NCBI GenBank assembly: GCA_030770425.1
Contig: JASJFT010000190.1
Span: 1-64,000, forward strand
Origin: Darksidea phi
Taxonomy: Eukaryota > Ascomycota > Dothideomycetes > Pleosporales > Lentitheciaceae
Direction of reading: 5' to 3'
Length of the DNA: 64,000 nt
The notes under the pieces are model-generated. The model did no database searches and had not been told where the DNA came from. It saw nothing but the letters and a program-made list of their open reading frames with translations. Positions within the stretch are counted from its first letter, which is position 1. The number at the start of each line of letters is the position of its first letter. Below are positions 53,488 to 64,000 of the stretch, one piece after another. The translations under genes were made by a program, and so were the position numbers.

Positions 53488-55583
53488 TCACACCACGCTC
53501 GACTTCGTCTGTACCGACACTTGCGTAGGTCTTGCACTCGCAGTACCACTAGTCACGTCATCATACGTGCCCTTAGCGTAGTCTCTCCTCCACTCAGCAA
53601 ACCCAGGTTCATAGTCCAGTCGGTACCCATCATAATAGTGCGCTCCATTGACAGTAACGAGCACACCCTCCATGCTGCACACAATCCTTAGGCAGCCGAG
53701 GATCTCGTCTTGTTCATCACAATTGATAGCGTGAAGGCCCCATGTGCGGGCGCTTAGCCAGACTGCATGATGTTAGCAATAGCCGGGAAGACTACATAGA
53801 AGGAGACCAAGTACCGTAGATTATAGCGAGAGCTCGACCGACTGTGATGAAGATCAGAATGAGTGCGAGGGCAATGGAAGTGATGTACAAATTGCCACCC
53901 CACTGCGATGCAAAGAAGAAAGTAAGACTGAGCAGCAGTGCCGCCTCGCAGAAGCCGGTGAACAGTGTGCGAAGCTGCGGTCTTCCTTGCGTGGAAAGAT
54001 GAATGAGTACGATCAGCGGTCTCCATCGAGGTGCTGCGGCTGTGTCCGCGAAACCGCTCCTCAAGATAGAAAGCGGGTTTTTGACGATGTACATGAAGTA
54101 GTCGAAGTATTCGCGGAGTGGCTGACCGGTGGCACCACTGGGGTGCTCTTCTGGAAGGGGGTCGTAGCTCCGAATGAAGCGGTTGATAAAGCGACCAGCT
54201 CTGGTGTGGAACGCGGAGATGAGAGGAGGGTAGAGGGGAGGAAGTTGCGTTGCCGTAGTGCGTGCTGGATTTTTGATGACTTCAAGGGCAGCTTTAGCAG
54301 CATCTGAGAGATGGTATACTATATCGCGTATTAGCACCGACCTAATTGCCTCGGGCAAGTACTTACTGTTCACAATTTCATGATCGCAAAGCTGCCACAT
54401 CGCCAGCCTGAACGCCGCATTCGCAACAGCGCTCACTGAAAGATACAATCCAGTCCAGTTTGTCTCGGCGCACGCAAAAATGAACTTCGGTATGCCTGCC
54501 GCTTTGAGAAGCGGCTCAATGGCAAAGCCAAAGATGCAACCTTGAGCGGCGGCAATGAAGATGGCGGGCACGTGCCACCAATGCCAGCGATCCCCGTAGG
54601 CGTCGACTGCTTTGCGTATACGGGCAAACTCGCGCATGTAATTTTGAGGAGGATCTGGGCGGGTCCACTGCTGAAGATCGTTGAGATCATGCCTAGGAGC
54701 AGGCCTGGTGTTGGTCGCTGCAGAAGGAGCCACTTCGTCACGCGCACCCAAGTCGCCGATCTCGTCAAGAGGGTCTTTGTCGAGGGTTGCGAGTTCGAGA
54801 ACCTGTTTTCTACGAATGCAGGATAGACTGCGCACGGGAAGGCCAAGGCTGAAGAGGGCAGCACCCAGGCCAATGAGCCAGCTCGTCGCGAATGCTTCCG
54901 AGCTACGCGGAACGAATCTTGAGCGCCATCATTAGCCTACACTTGTTGCACAGCAATGTACTCGCTTACAGATTACCAAAGGCCAGGAAGGTTGGTAGGA
55001 GCGCCATAAGCGTACTCGCGGCCGACATTCCAGCCTTCTCCCATTCATTCATACCAGCCAGAATACCGTTGATGTGCGCACTACAATCGACCGGCGAGCC
55101 CACTCCCGCGTACGAAGCGAGTCGCGTATGATCCAGAAATTTGTACTCCTGTTCCACTGCATCAAGGACCTTTTCAGATAAGTCTTCCGGCACACCGCTC
55201 GCCAATGTCGCATTCCAAAGCTCTTCTGTGCTATTGTTAAAATGGAGTAGGTCTTTCTGGTAAATGTCCTTGGCTTGTTGCATGAGACTTTCAAAGTCTT
55301 TGGATTCTATTCCACTGTCGTTCGCGAACTGTCGGATGGCGGCTTCTTCTTCTTCGACTGGTTGCGGCTGCATATTCTGCGTATTGTTCTCCCAGTATTC
55401 TAATGTGGCATCGAAGAAGTCCTCCCATGACGTGATATTGTTCTCGACGCGGGACACTTTTTCCTGGATGTCGGGATCTTGGAGTGGAAATCTGAAGTGC
55501 CCAATGGTCACCCTAGTAGGGGCATCTCTAGCAATGGCAGACGACGTGAGAACGGAAGCAACAACGAAAGCAAGGATTTTCAT
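53488..55583 (-). CDS. Polytopic membrane protein with signal peptide, 4 exons
   Basis: complement(join(53488..53762, 53815..54318, 54367..54917, 54970..55583)), 647 residues. Introns are 52, 48 and 52 nt with GTAAGC, GTAAGT and GTACTT donors; branch sites GCTAATG, GCTAATAC, GCTAAC. Signal peptide MKILAFVVASVLTSSAIA. The N-terminal ectodomain (residues 20-180) is Glu/Asn-rich with NNS/NNT glycosylation sites. Hydrophobic segments: LMALLPTFLAFGNL, SWLIGLGAALFSLGLP, WHVPAIFIAAAQGCIFGF, LYLSVSAVANAAFRL, and ALLLSLTFFFASQWGG with ITSIALALILIFITVG. Intron 2 is 48 nt with no in-frame stop, so intron retention stays readable. No family is recognised; a lineage-specific plasma-membrane protein is likely. 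It starts at ATG 55583; the longer frame has no ATG. Confidence 0.8.
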
Positions 55584-57369
55584 GTTGACCTTCAGCTCGA
55601 GTTGTGACACAATACTCAGATGAAGGCGACGGAATCGCCGAGGATGTCGACGGCATCAGGGTTGCCCACCCCTAAATAGATGTGGTCGCAAGAGCTTTGG
55701 GGGCGAAATGACCCTCACCGACGCGAGGTTGTATTTGCCGACAACGGCCGATGCCAAGCACCAACATCACCAATCAGAAGCGGATGAGAGAGCGCTACCA
55801 AGTTTTTGGCCTCGTACAGCAACTGTGTTTCTACTTGGCAATGCTCAGCTTCGGCTAGTGAGATCATTAAGCCCTTTTCCTCTGCAGCAACCGGCTCAGC
55901 CATGGCGTTGTGCTTCCTTGCGTGGCTCGGAGCGGTAGCAAGGCTGGAGGTGCTGTTGTACCGTGTCCCCGTAACGTACGGTAGCATATTCCACATGTAG
56001 CTAGCTCATAGGCATGGAGTGTCGCACGGTGCGCCGTTGATGGGCGTTGGCGGACATGCGAAGAAAACAGCAAAAAAGACACACTTGGGAGATTTAAGAG
56101 CATTTATAGGCGGGGAAATTTTCCAGCGGTGGGGTAATGTTCGTTAGTCGCGGCACGACACATCCAGCGTGAATATCCTTCCCAACTTCTGAAACGTACT
56201 CTGCAGGTGAGTTGCGAGTGAGGCGTGGAGTCGCACCGTCTTGGCCCCGTGAGGGTGCCCCTTCTCGTGCTTCGTATTCCAAAACCTTCCCCACCCACTC
56301 GAGAGTGTTTGTCTCCCGCCGTTCTATAGAACGCATGAGTTCGGCAAATTATCTGCTTTGCTTAATATTAGCAAATCCGACCCTAGATGCCCCGCCTGTT
56401 CGCGACATGCGGGTGTAAATGCACGTAAGCGGCGGTGGCGGCGCCAGCGTGTCTTCGAGTCACAACCACAGCTCTTTTGCCACACTTGACCCTCTCATAC
56501 CTTAACCCCAACTCATCAGCCTGTTTCACTACTGCACCCTACCTCCCAACTTCAAATTATTGTCTCACCGCCCCTGTTCTTGCCTTCTCAGACCTAGCTC
56601 ACCTTCCCCGCTCGCGAGCGGTCGTTCAAGATCCGCTTTATCGATGGCCGAGGCGCGCCCGAGGCAGAGGATTCGGGATGAGAACCTATCCTATTGAACA
56701 CATTGAGAGGCGCGTGAATAGCTGAGGCGGATATGAAATTAGCGGTGGGGAAGTTGAGGTAGAGGTAGAGGTAGAAGTTGGTGGTGTGCGCTACGAGGAT
56801 GACGGGGCCGGAACAGCACTGATGCTAAGGGCTCGGTACTCGTGTTGATAATACTCCGCCTCAATCTGCGCGGGCATAGAGTTTAGGTAGCATATCCTGT
56901 TGAGTAACTGGCTTTGTGGATCAAAAGGGCAAGAATTCCGTAGCGCGGTTAGAGAAGAAACAGCTATAGGTATACTCTGCTGGTGCTTGTGGCGCGTTTG
57001 ACACGTGCTACTGCGCCGGAGTGTCGTGTTGGATGGTAATCTCTGTCGAGGGACTCCCCCTTCAGGTTTAGCGCAGTCCTTTGCTTGTGTAGATCCGGTA
57101 TCTCTCTAGTGTTAGTAGGTATATTAAATCCCCAGCTTAAAGCCTTTAATATTTATAAATTTACGTAAGGGTAAAGTCGCTGTACTCCTCGTCGAACATC
57201 TCCTGTGCCAATGCCAGCTTAATCGAGAGAGCGTATACTCATCCCGCCATGCAGCCTTCGCGGCGTAGTCAGCGCGACATTGGCGGTCGTTAGGAGAACG
57301 GTCTTGTAGCAAGGCAGGTGAGAGGGAAGTTGTAATGCAACAAAACTTTTCGGCCTCATCCTCACGCTA
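55584..57369. other. Gene-free 1.8 kb; AT-rich at the right end
   Basis: Short frames only. From about 57100 to 57180 the sequence is very AT-rich (RIP-like) next to a truncated receptor fragment. A short purine repeat (gaggtagaggtagaggtag) is at about 56750-56775. Confidence 0.5.
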
Positions 57370-57795
57370 ATGCCCCTCACATTTTTATGGAGTTTACGCC
57401 GGCCTCGATCTCAGAAGATACTTCTCGCATGCCTTATGGCAGCTGGCTTGATGGCAACTGCAGCAGCGATTGTAAGAATGGTTATGTTACTGAAAACACT
57501 TGAGCATAATACTGCTCGGGGAGATATCGTAACAGACATCTTGGCTGGTACAGAATTAATGCTTGGCATCGCCGCCGCCTCGCTTCCATGTCTCAGTCGG
57601 CCCATACACGCGCTGTTCCTGCGCCTCGGCATCTTTCGTACCAGGGACGTCAACGATGCTTCTCCCCACAGCTTCCTACACCACATGCCCCATGGAAGCC
57701 ACATCGTGCGCCAGATGGGTGATACGGATCTTCAGGGCTTAGGTCAACACTCTGTATCATCCCAAAGCACGACAAACGAACTTAAATCCGCTTAA
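57370..57795 (+). pseudogene. 3' fragment of a PTH11-like rhodopsin-domain receptor
   Basis: 141 codons from ATG 57370. LTFLWSLRRPRSQKILLACL, the following AAGLMATAAAIVRMVMLLKT and ELMLGIAAASLPCLSRPIHA match the last TM helices and end of fungal rhodopsin-like (PTH11-related) receptors. The first four or five helices are missing: an in-frame TAA lies just upstream (57367-57369) and the flank is AT-rich. Possibly derived from a duplication, or the 3' half of a gene cut by RIP or deletion. The C-terminal tail (SSQSTTNELKSA) is intact. Confidence 0.7.
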
Positions 57796-59960
57796 GGCCA
57801 TGGATGAGAGGCTGTGGAACTGTGAGATACGGATGCGACATCGCATCGGGTTGATTTATAAAGCCAAAAAACGAAAGGAACTTTTGTAATGTAAATCATT
57901 AGTATACATTGGAAGCTACTATGTTCTCTTCGAATCATGCGAGCAAGCCGTTAGCTCGAGTAGGCTATCGATTCCCCGTGAGCATGTTGTTTAAGTCTCT
58001 GGGAACACCCGAGTATCATCACAATGCTTGCCTGGTTCTGAAGGCACGCATTGCAGGGAGCCGCCATGATGATCCTCTAGTCAAAATGTGGTTGGAGTAC
58101 AGTCGCTCGTCACGAGTGAACCGTGCGCACCCCTCAACGCGAAGCTTACACCAAACTTCAACTTCGAATAATTCAATCAATGTACGGTATTTTGGCACAG
58201 AATTTGCGAAAGTCACGTCTGCATTGCTGGATTATCATCTACAGAGCGCGCTTCTACTTCACAAGCCTCTAAGAGAGCACATTATTCCCTAGCACCCTAG
58301 ATAGCACCTAACAGATATAGAATATAAGTTTCAACTCCTATTATATTTATCCTTTTGCACCCCAAGTAACTCGTCCGACCCAAGTGCCCATTCGTGTTCA
58401 GGGTCTGCTTTTTCGTCGTATGCAACGTGTTGTGATGCGGTAAGATAGCTATAAACCTAACGCGGAAATATAGTCATTTGGAAATTTTGGGACCTAAACT
58501 CTCGCAATCTTTAGTAAGGAGATGTTATCTCTTAGAGAACCTGGGTAGGTCTTATTCGGTAATAAGGCGACTTAGTCCCGTCGTGCAACATCCTATGGAT
58601 GGGTTGCATGTGTAGCCTGCTTTTTGTACTCATATCTCATGAAGGGGTGAGAAATTGTGCGGGGGTATCTTATGAAGCCGGTACGCTTTAATATTTATAC
58701 AGTAATACTTGAACGAAGCGTACAACAAGCCTAGGCATCCCGCACTCCGTACTCTGCGTACTCCGGTGCTCTCCGCATTCTTCAACCTGAGTCGATACTT
58801 CTATCGGAAGTGCTTCCTCTTGCGACTGACAGCGCCTGAGGAATCCAGTTCTTCTTCCCGAACTTGTCGAGCTTCTCTCTCATCTCGCATGCCATCTCAA
58901 TTGAATCAGGATCAGTCGCTTTCTCCATACACTGCTGTGCCCTCTAGCCTAGTCTTGACTCGTGCTGGAAATCCGTGAAACGGCGTCAACACCAGCGTCG
59001 TTGTGAACTACTATATCGTTCCTCCAGTGACGCACTACTCCCTCTTCAGCTTAAAATTGCCTCTTATTGTCCTTTTCGAGCCTGACTCTTGTATTTTTGG
59101 CTAACCCCTCAAGTCCTATTTTATTACCCACTCTTTATCCTGCAGCATTTGTCTTCCCCATCGAGCACTTCGATTCCGTAGAATAAGGTTTGGAAGAAGG
59201 GAATACTTGAAGATGGTGGGACTGCGTCTGCTCCGGAAGATAGTCGTGAGTAGAAACACAGTCGAGACCAGGACGGTGGCTAGTGGCATGATTGATGACG
59301 GTGCGTGGAATGTATTGGAGAGGTGTAGAGTAGTTATGAAGAAAAGGACGATGTATTTAAGGTTTCCTCTAGCGATATTGGCAAAGTGGGCTGTGTTTAC
59401 ATAGAAATCAATTCCACACCCACGCCTGGGATAATAGCAGAAGAGCTACTCGACGGACTATTCTTTGAGAATTTGAAGACCGTGCCAAATCAGGACGTTT
59501 TTGGAGTAAAATGCCCCTTTATAATGAGAATTGTACGGTACATGGTTGATTTGGAGTCTGAAGCAAGGTCCCCTTCTGGTGAAGTTAAGGATCGTTTCAT
59601 ATACGCCAAACCAAAACCCTGGCTAGCTATTCATGATATACCGGTCACCATAACAAGACGCAGGCTCCGAGTTGTTAGATATTTATATGTACGTGTGAAA
59701 TAAAACTTGGAACCGAAAGATCTCGGGCCCGTGCCCATGCACTGTATCAAATGACGCTAACCAGGACCCACCAATCTATGTGGCACAGCACGCTTGCTTC
59801 GGGAACGCCGTCAACATCAATAACTGCTGTGCCTCCCTTCCTCTTCCACGTATAAAACTTCCACCAAAATCTAACCGCATCGCCTTTCCCCGCCTGCCAA
59901 AAAACGCCAACCCTCCGAACAGTCACTATGAATCTACCTAATTCCAATAGCTCAAGACCC
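57796..59960. other. Gene-free 2.2 kb
   Basis: No frame is convincing. Frames of about 60-130 codons exist (57909-58292 plus; 59386-59703 plus) but lack protein-like composition or homology. No RNA gene or repeat is recognised. Confidence 0.4.
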
Positions 59961-61102
59961 CTACTTTCTTTCTTACACCTGTGGAAATTCGTCTCGCTAT
60001 TTACTCTACCTCATCCCCCCTCAGGTTCATTTCTTCCTACGCGACAGTGCCTTCGGTTGGTCGGCTTGTATCCAACGGCCCGATGACGATTGGCCCAATT
60101 GCATTGCACGGCGCACCCCGCGAGAGATGGCGAAAATTACACCAGGCTGCTCGGATGACCCGGTATATGCGCGCCGGGTGGGGTTACTATGGGGGACGCA
60201 TTGGCATTGCGAGGAGGCCGTCAAATGGGGGCCGGAGGAGGACGGGTGTAAAAAGGAAAAGGGGCATTGGGAAGAAAGTTGTAACGTGGCTGTGATGCCA
60301 CTTCTTCTCATCTGCAAGCGGATGTAGGTTCAGAATTGCTCCTACGACTCGTTTGAGAGAAATTGAATCCACGGCCATGACTCCTGGCCGCTAACACCAC
60401 TCGCACAGGTTTACCGAGGTTGCAGAAGTGCTAGCGGATGCCACCGTCGTACATGTCACCGAGCTTGATACACTCGGACTTTTGGCAGCATCTCCAGCGA
60501 GGTCCAACTTTGAGACCAAACATCCATTCAATCCTAGCTTATTGGGTAGCATGATGCCCCATCTGAAGGAGTTGCATATCAGCCTGAAGCTTCCGCTAGC
60601 TTTCTACGGCGCACTTGAGATAGCAAGTCAACATTTTCGTACCAATTCCACCCAATTACTACACATCGATGACTCGGCCGACGTCTCCACGTGGAAATCC
60701 CTCCCATGCACCCTCGTCGACCTGCCCAAACTGCGCCGACTTCGAGTTTGGCTCGATCACACAGACCGCCAGACCTGGGCCAGGGTAAATGAGCGCGCCG
60801 CCTTACAGCCACTTGCACCTCTTACCAACAATCCACATCTAGACATCTCTGTCAACTTGCCTAAGCTGCACCCCAGGTGGGAGATGCCAGACCGACACTT
60901 TATGGAAGACAGTCCTGCACCGCTGTTTCTTATTTATCGTCGATATCGGCAGCGCGAGCATGCTGAGAACAGTACCACAGTTGTTTACAGCTCAGATTTC
61001 CCCATCACCCACGGACTCGCGGAAGAACAGGATCCGAACCTGGATCCCCACTCCGAGGCGCGTCGGGCAGAGTTGCTGGAAATTATGGAGGATTGGGAAT
61101 GA
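59961..61102 (+). pseudogene. DUF7730/F-box-like gene with damaged 5' part
   Basis: The 3' part is intact: exons 60127..60323 and 60409..61102 (85-nt intron, GTAGGT ... CGCTAAC ... GCACAG, phase 2) encode MAKITPGCSDDPVYARRVGL, HWHCEEAVKWGPEEDGCKKE, then MPLLLICKRM joined to FTEVAEVLADATVVHVTELD, a pattern seen in fungal F-box/DUF7730-type proteins, 296 residues from ATG 60127. Upstream the expected start VEIRLAIYS (about 59980) continues in a second frame as YLIPPSGSFLPTRQCLRLVG and shifts again before DDDWPNCIARRTPRE. So one or two frameshifts break the N-terminus; otherwise translation would have to start at 60127. It is either a pseudogene or a 5'-trimmed gene. Confidence 0.55.
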
Positions 61103-61821
61103 GCAGAATGGAAGGCGGGAAGAGATCCACGTGACACTTTCAAATACATCGACGGAATCCATGCGACCTATTCGTATTAGACAGTTTCGCATGTCCTTGA
61201 CAGAGCCCGGCCACGGTGGAACGTTCCGAGGATTGAAAAATGACATGTGAGCCCCTTCTCACAGAGGGAGAGATAGATTCGACTGGGAATGAGGTGGGCA
61301 TAGATTGTATGATGAATCTCGGCGGGTGCAGCGAAGAATTTACTTTGCAGTTGAGGATTGACCGATGTATCTGTGTGAAGCCCTACCGACACGATAGTTT
61401 TTAGAAATCTAGGAGGGGTAGAGCTGTGACAATTCGAAAGAGGGGTTTGTAAGCATGAACACGGCACGCATAGTGCTACTTACGTACGAGCTTGCTGTGC
61501 CGCAACACCGCCACACTAATTGGCCCGAAAGAATGAAACGAGCTAAGTTTGGATATTGGCACTTTACGTGAAAGGAGTAAAATTTAAATGCGATGGTCGA
61601 TGACTATGACCGAGATGATCAATTTTGCTGATAAAGTTGTAACTAAAGACACACCCTAAGACCTAATGGTCCATAGAGTCAATCGATAGACGTCGCATCT
61701 AATAAATAAATCGAATATTCCATATAACGATAATTATTACATCCGTACTACTCTACCCGTCTGTCGAGTTCGTCTTGCTACAAGGGTGGAGTGGTCAAAT
61801 GAAACTCCATATCTGTACGTT
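61103..61821. other. Convergent intergenic, partly AT-rich
   Basis: 3' flanks of the DUF7730-like gene and the ABC transporter. From about 61560 to 61750 AT-rich. No RNA gene or repeat is recognised. Confidence 0.45.
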
Positions 61822-64000
61822 TTACCGGTCCAATGCCTGCGCCTTACACATCTCCCAATATACTCCTTTTCTCTGTACCAATTCCCTATGTGTACCATCC
61901 TCCAGAATCACACCTCCCTCGCCCATGACAATGATCCGGTCGGCACGCTGCACCGTCGCCAATCGATGGGCGACCGCGATGATCGTCAGCGACCTGCTGT
62001 CGCCTAGCTGCTCGATAGCCTTTTGTATTAAACCCTCACTCACGCTGTCTAGGCTATTGGTTGCTTCGTCCAGCAACAATAGTTGCGGATTCCGGAGGAG
62101 TGCTCGCGCAATACAGAGGCGCTGTTTCTGTCCACCCGAGAGACTCGAGTGTGTGCCTGCAGAGAGATGCGTATCGAAAGATTGAGGGAGCGAAGTGACA
62201 AACTCGTAGATTTCGGCCGCCTTACATGCGGCGTCGATGGCGCTTTGTGGAGTAGCGGTACCGGATGGTAGGCCGAAGATGAGATTCTCTCGCACAGTGC
62301 CATCGAAAAGGGTGGGCTCTTGCGTTACCAGGCCGCATAGGGCTCGGTATTGTGATAGAGGAACGTTGGTGATGTCTTGGTTGTTAATGAGGATGGAGCC
62401 CGTGTTGACGTTATAGAAGCGTTCGATGAGCGAGATGATGGTCGTCTTGCCGCAGCCCGATGGGCCAACAAAAGCCACGTATTGGCCGGGTTCTATGGTG
62501 AAGGAGAGATTTCTGTAGATGGGTACGTCTCGGGTTGGGTATTGGAAACCTAAGTCACGAAACTCGAGTTTGCAACCATAGGTTTTTTCGTTGCCATCAC
62601 TCTTCTTGGACAAGACTGGTTCAGAGCCTTGACGATAAGCGAGAATACGATTAGCTGCTGCAGTAGCATTGGCAAAATTCGGTCCAATAGCAAGGAATTG
62701 ACCGGCGGCTTGAGCTCCTTGGATCAGGGCGGCGTAGATGATGAAAAACTGCAAAGGCTCATACTCTCTGCGCGCCAACAGCTGGCCTCCGTACCAGAAG
62801 CCGAGAGCCATCGAACAGAATTCGAGGCTGTCGCTCAAGGCAAAGACAAGGATAGTGAACCGAGCCTTGATAAAGGCATCGTGGACATGACCGTCCAACA
62901 GTGTCTCATATCTTTTGGAGATGGCGTCTTCCAAAGTCAGAGCCGTAACGGTTCGAAAGGAAGTGATAGCCTCGGCGGCAAATTCGCTAGACTCCGCAAA
63001 GACTTTTTCATTCATGGCCACAAATGACATCTCGTAGCGGATGCGAAAGAAAGCGGCAATCAGAATGACTGGAAGGGAGGCGAAGAAGATCACGAGACTC
63101 AGTTTCCAGCCAAAGACGAAGCTAATGATGGTACAGCCAGCGAGGTTGAAGATGGCAATAAGCGGGAAGGCGATGTTGACGCCCAACAACTCTTGGAGTT
63201 GTTGAGGATCGCTCCCGAGCTGTCCAGTCAAGGTGCCGAACGAGTGGTCTTCCTCATCGAACCAATAGATTGGTTTCGTAAGGACGCTGTTAAAGTAGCT
63301 TTTCCTATACGCCGTGCTGACGCGGAAAGAAACCGTGTTACTGAAGTAGCCGATAGTGGCGTAAGAGAGGGCCACGCAGAGGGCTAGTATAAAGAGCATC
63401 AGAGACCAGAAACTCCCATCGTCTACTAGTTTTTTTATATCGGTTTCTTGGAAGACAGTGATGACCTGGGAAAAGAGCCAAGCTTGTACGGGTACAGCAG
63501 CCCCTGCTCCCATCGCACCAGCAAGGGTGAGAAAGTAGAGGTGGTAGTAGCGCTGTTGTTCGTACAGTAAATGTGCGACTGATCGGAAGGATACTTTTGC
63601 TTTCGCTTTGGTCAATACGCTGTTAAGACTCTTATGCTGCAAAGAGTCTTGGTGTCCCTCGAGATCTTGCTTCTCAGGATCATGTTCTTGAAGGTCAATA
63701 TGAGCTTCCTCCTTTGGGTTGCCAATTTCAAGGTTTGACGCCTGAACAAGGTCAGAATAGAGACCACCATCTTTGCTCACCAGTTCATCGTGCGTTCCCT
63801 CCTCAACGGCCATCCCTTCTTGGAGCACAATAATGTGATCAGCACGTCGGATTGTGGACAGCCGGTGAGCTATAACAATCGTTGTCCTTCCTCTGGATGC
63901 ACGGTCTAACGCTGCCGCGACGAGCTGCTCGCCGCGAACGTCGATCGAACTCGTCGCTTCATCAAGGATTAAAATAGTAGGGCGTTTGATTATGCTGCGC
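61822..64000 (-). CDS. Full-size ABC transporter (ABCB/MDR type), 3' part, runs off right edge
   Basis: The window holds about 726 C-terminal residues; the start lies beyond 64000. The first residues are the end of nucleotide-binding domain 1: ILILDEATSSID (Walker B) and VIAHRLSTI (H-loop). After a linker a second transmembrane domain follows with about six helices (for example FWSLMLFILALCVALSYATI and LSLVIFFASLPVILIAAFF). Domain 2 has Walker A GPSGCGKTT, signature LSGGQKQRLCIARAL, Walker B LLLLDEATNSLD and H-loop VAHRLAT, all canonical, so both ATP sites look competent in what is visible. The half-half architecture matches multidrug (MDR1-like) exporters; related proteins export toxins, drugs or peptides such as mating factors. 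No intron is seen in this part. Confidence 0.9.
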   Translation of the reverse strand, partial: RSIIKRPTILILDEATSSIDVRGEQLVAAALDRASRGRTTIVIAHRLSTIRRADHIIVLQEGMAVEEGTHDELVSKDGGLYSDLVQASNLEIGNPKEEAHIDLQEHDPEKQDLEGHQDSLQHKSLNSVLTKAKAKVSFRSVAHLLYEQQRYYHLYFLTLAGAMGAGAAVPVQAWLFSQVITVFQETDIKKLVDDGSFWSLMLFILALCVALSYATIGYFSNTVSFRVSTAYRKSYFNSVLTKPIYWFDEEDHSFGTLTGQLGSDPQQLQELLGVNIAFPLIAIFNLAGCTIISFVFGWKLSLVIFFASLPVILIAAFFRIRYEMSFVAMNEKVFAESSEFAAEAITSFRTVTALTLEDAISKRYETLLDGHVHDAFIKARFTILVFALSDSLEFCSMALGFWYGGQLLARREYEPLQFFIIYAALIQGAQAAGQFLAIGPNFANATAAANRILAYRQGSEPVLSKKSDGNEKTYGCKLEFRDLGFQYPTRDVPIYRNLSFTIEPGQYVAFVGPSGCGKTTIISLIERFYNVNTGSILINNQDITNVPLSQYRALCGLVTQEPTLFDGTVRENLIFGLPSGTATPQSAIDAACKAAEIYEFVTSLPQSFDTHLSAGTHSSLSGGQKQRLCIARALLRNPQLLLLDEATNSLDSVSEGLIQKAIEQLGDSRSLTIIAVAHRLATVQRADRIIVMGEGGVILEDGTHRELVQRKGVYWEMCKAQALDR

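Noticed and set aside
57909..58292. Plus-strand frame of 127 codons
   Set aside because: Composition is not clearly protein-like; no domain, promoter or splice signal supports it, and the minus strand is also open for much of it.
1..64000. tRNA, rRNA, CRISPR arrays and intact transposons
   Set aside because: I searched by eye for TPsiC-like arms, direct-repeat/spacer patterns and transposase or reverse transcriptase motifs; none was convincing. A computed search (tRNAscan-type, repeat self-alignment) would be decisive.

Overview
This window reads as nuclear DNA of a filamentous ascomycete (Pezizomycotina; a Dothideomycete is my best guess, from the gene repertoire rather than any marker). 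The evidence is many short introns (about 45-98 nt) with GTAAGT-like donors, CTAAC/CTAAT branch sites and CAG/TAG acceptors, plus typical fungal families: a Zn2Cys6 regulator, a CFEM domain, an HVA-Tudor (DUF2945) protein, a proteinase K-like secreted protease, GT31, a PAN-galactose oxidase and a PTH11-like rhodopsin fragment. Splice sites were placed by hand, and every multi-exon model listed as intact keeps its frame across all junctions unless its entry says otherwise.

Layout. 0-20 kb: a tandem GFA protein, a 1,463-residue coiled-coil protein, a candidate 3-exon small gene, a CCHC zinc-knuckle gene with an acidic tail, an F-box protein, an intronless amidoligase followed by duplicated hairpin repeats, a two-exon KpsF/GutQ-type SIS-domain protein, a disordered protein and a four-exon subtilase. 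20-41 kb: a single-pass membrane protein, an eight-exon sulfite oxidase, a peroxisomal acyl-CoA oxidase, a GT31 glycosyltransferase, a kinase-like protein, several small proteins, a Rossmann-fold epimerase-like protein and a copper-radical (galactose) oxidase with two PAN modules. 41-64 kb: gene-poor and accessory-like. It holds a small DUF2945 gene with a GC-AG intron, a Zn2Cys6 factor, a dead aldo-keto reductase, an HSL-type esterase, a secreted Cys-rich protein, a broken CFEM gene, a polytopic membrane protein, a 5'-truncated rhodopsin fragment, a partly frameshifted DUF7730/F-box-like gene and the 3' part of a full-size ABC transporter running off the right edge.

Functional links are modest. 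The regulator, aldo-keto reductase and esterase at 43-48 kb look like a small metabolic or detoxification cluster whose reductase has died. Decayed genes are concentrated from 33 to 61 kb next to AT-rich, RIP-like spacers, which marks that half as evolutionarily unstable. I did not find a convincing wholly new multi-gene system. The most useful novelties are small spliced genes a plain ORF scan misses, the decayed cluster, and unusual gene architectures.
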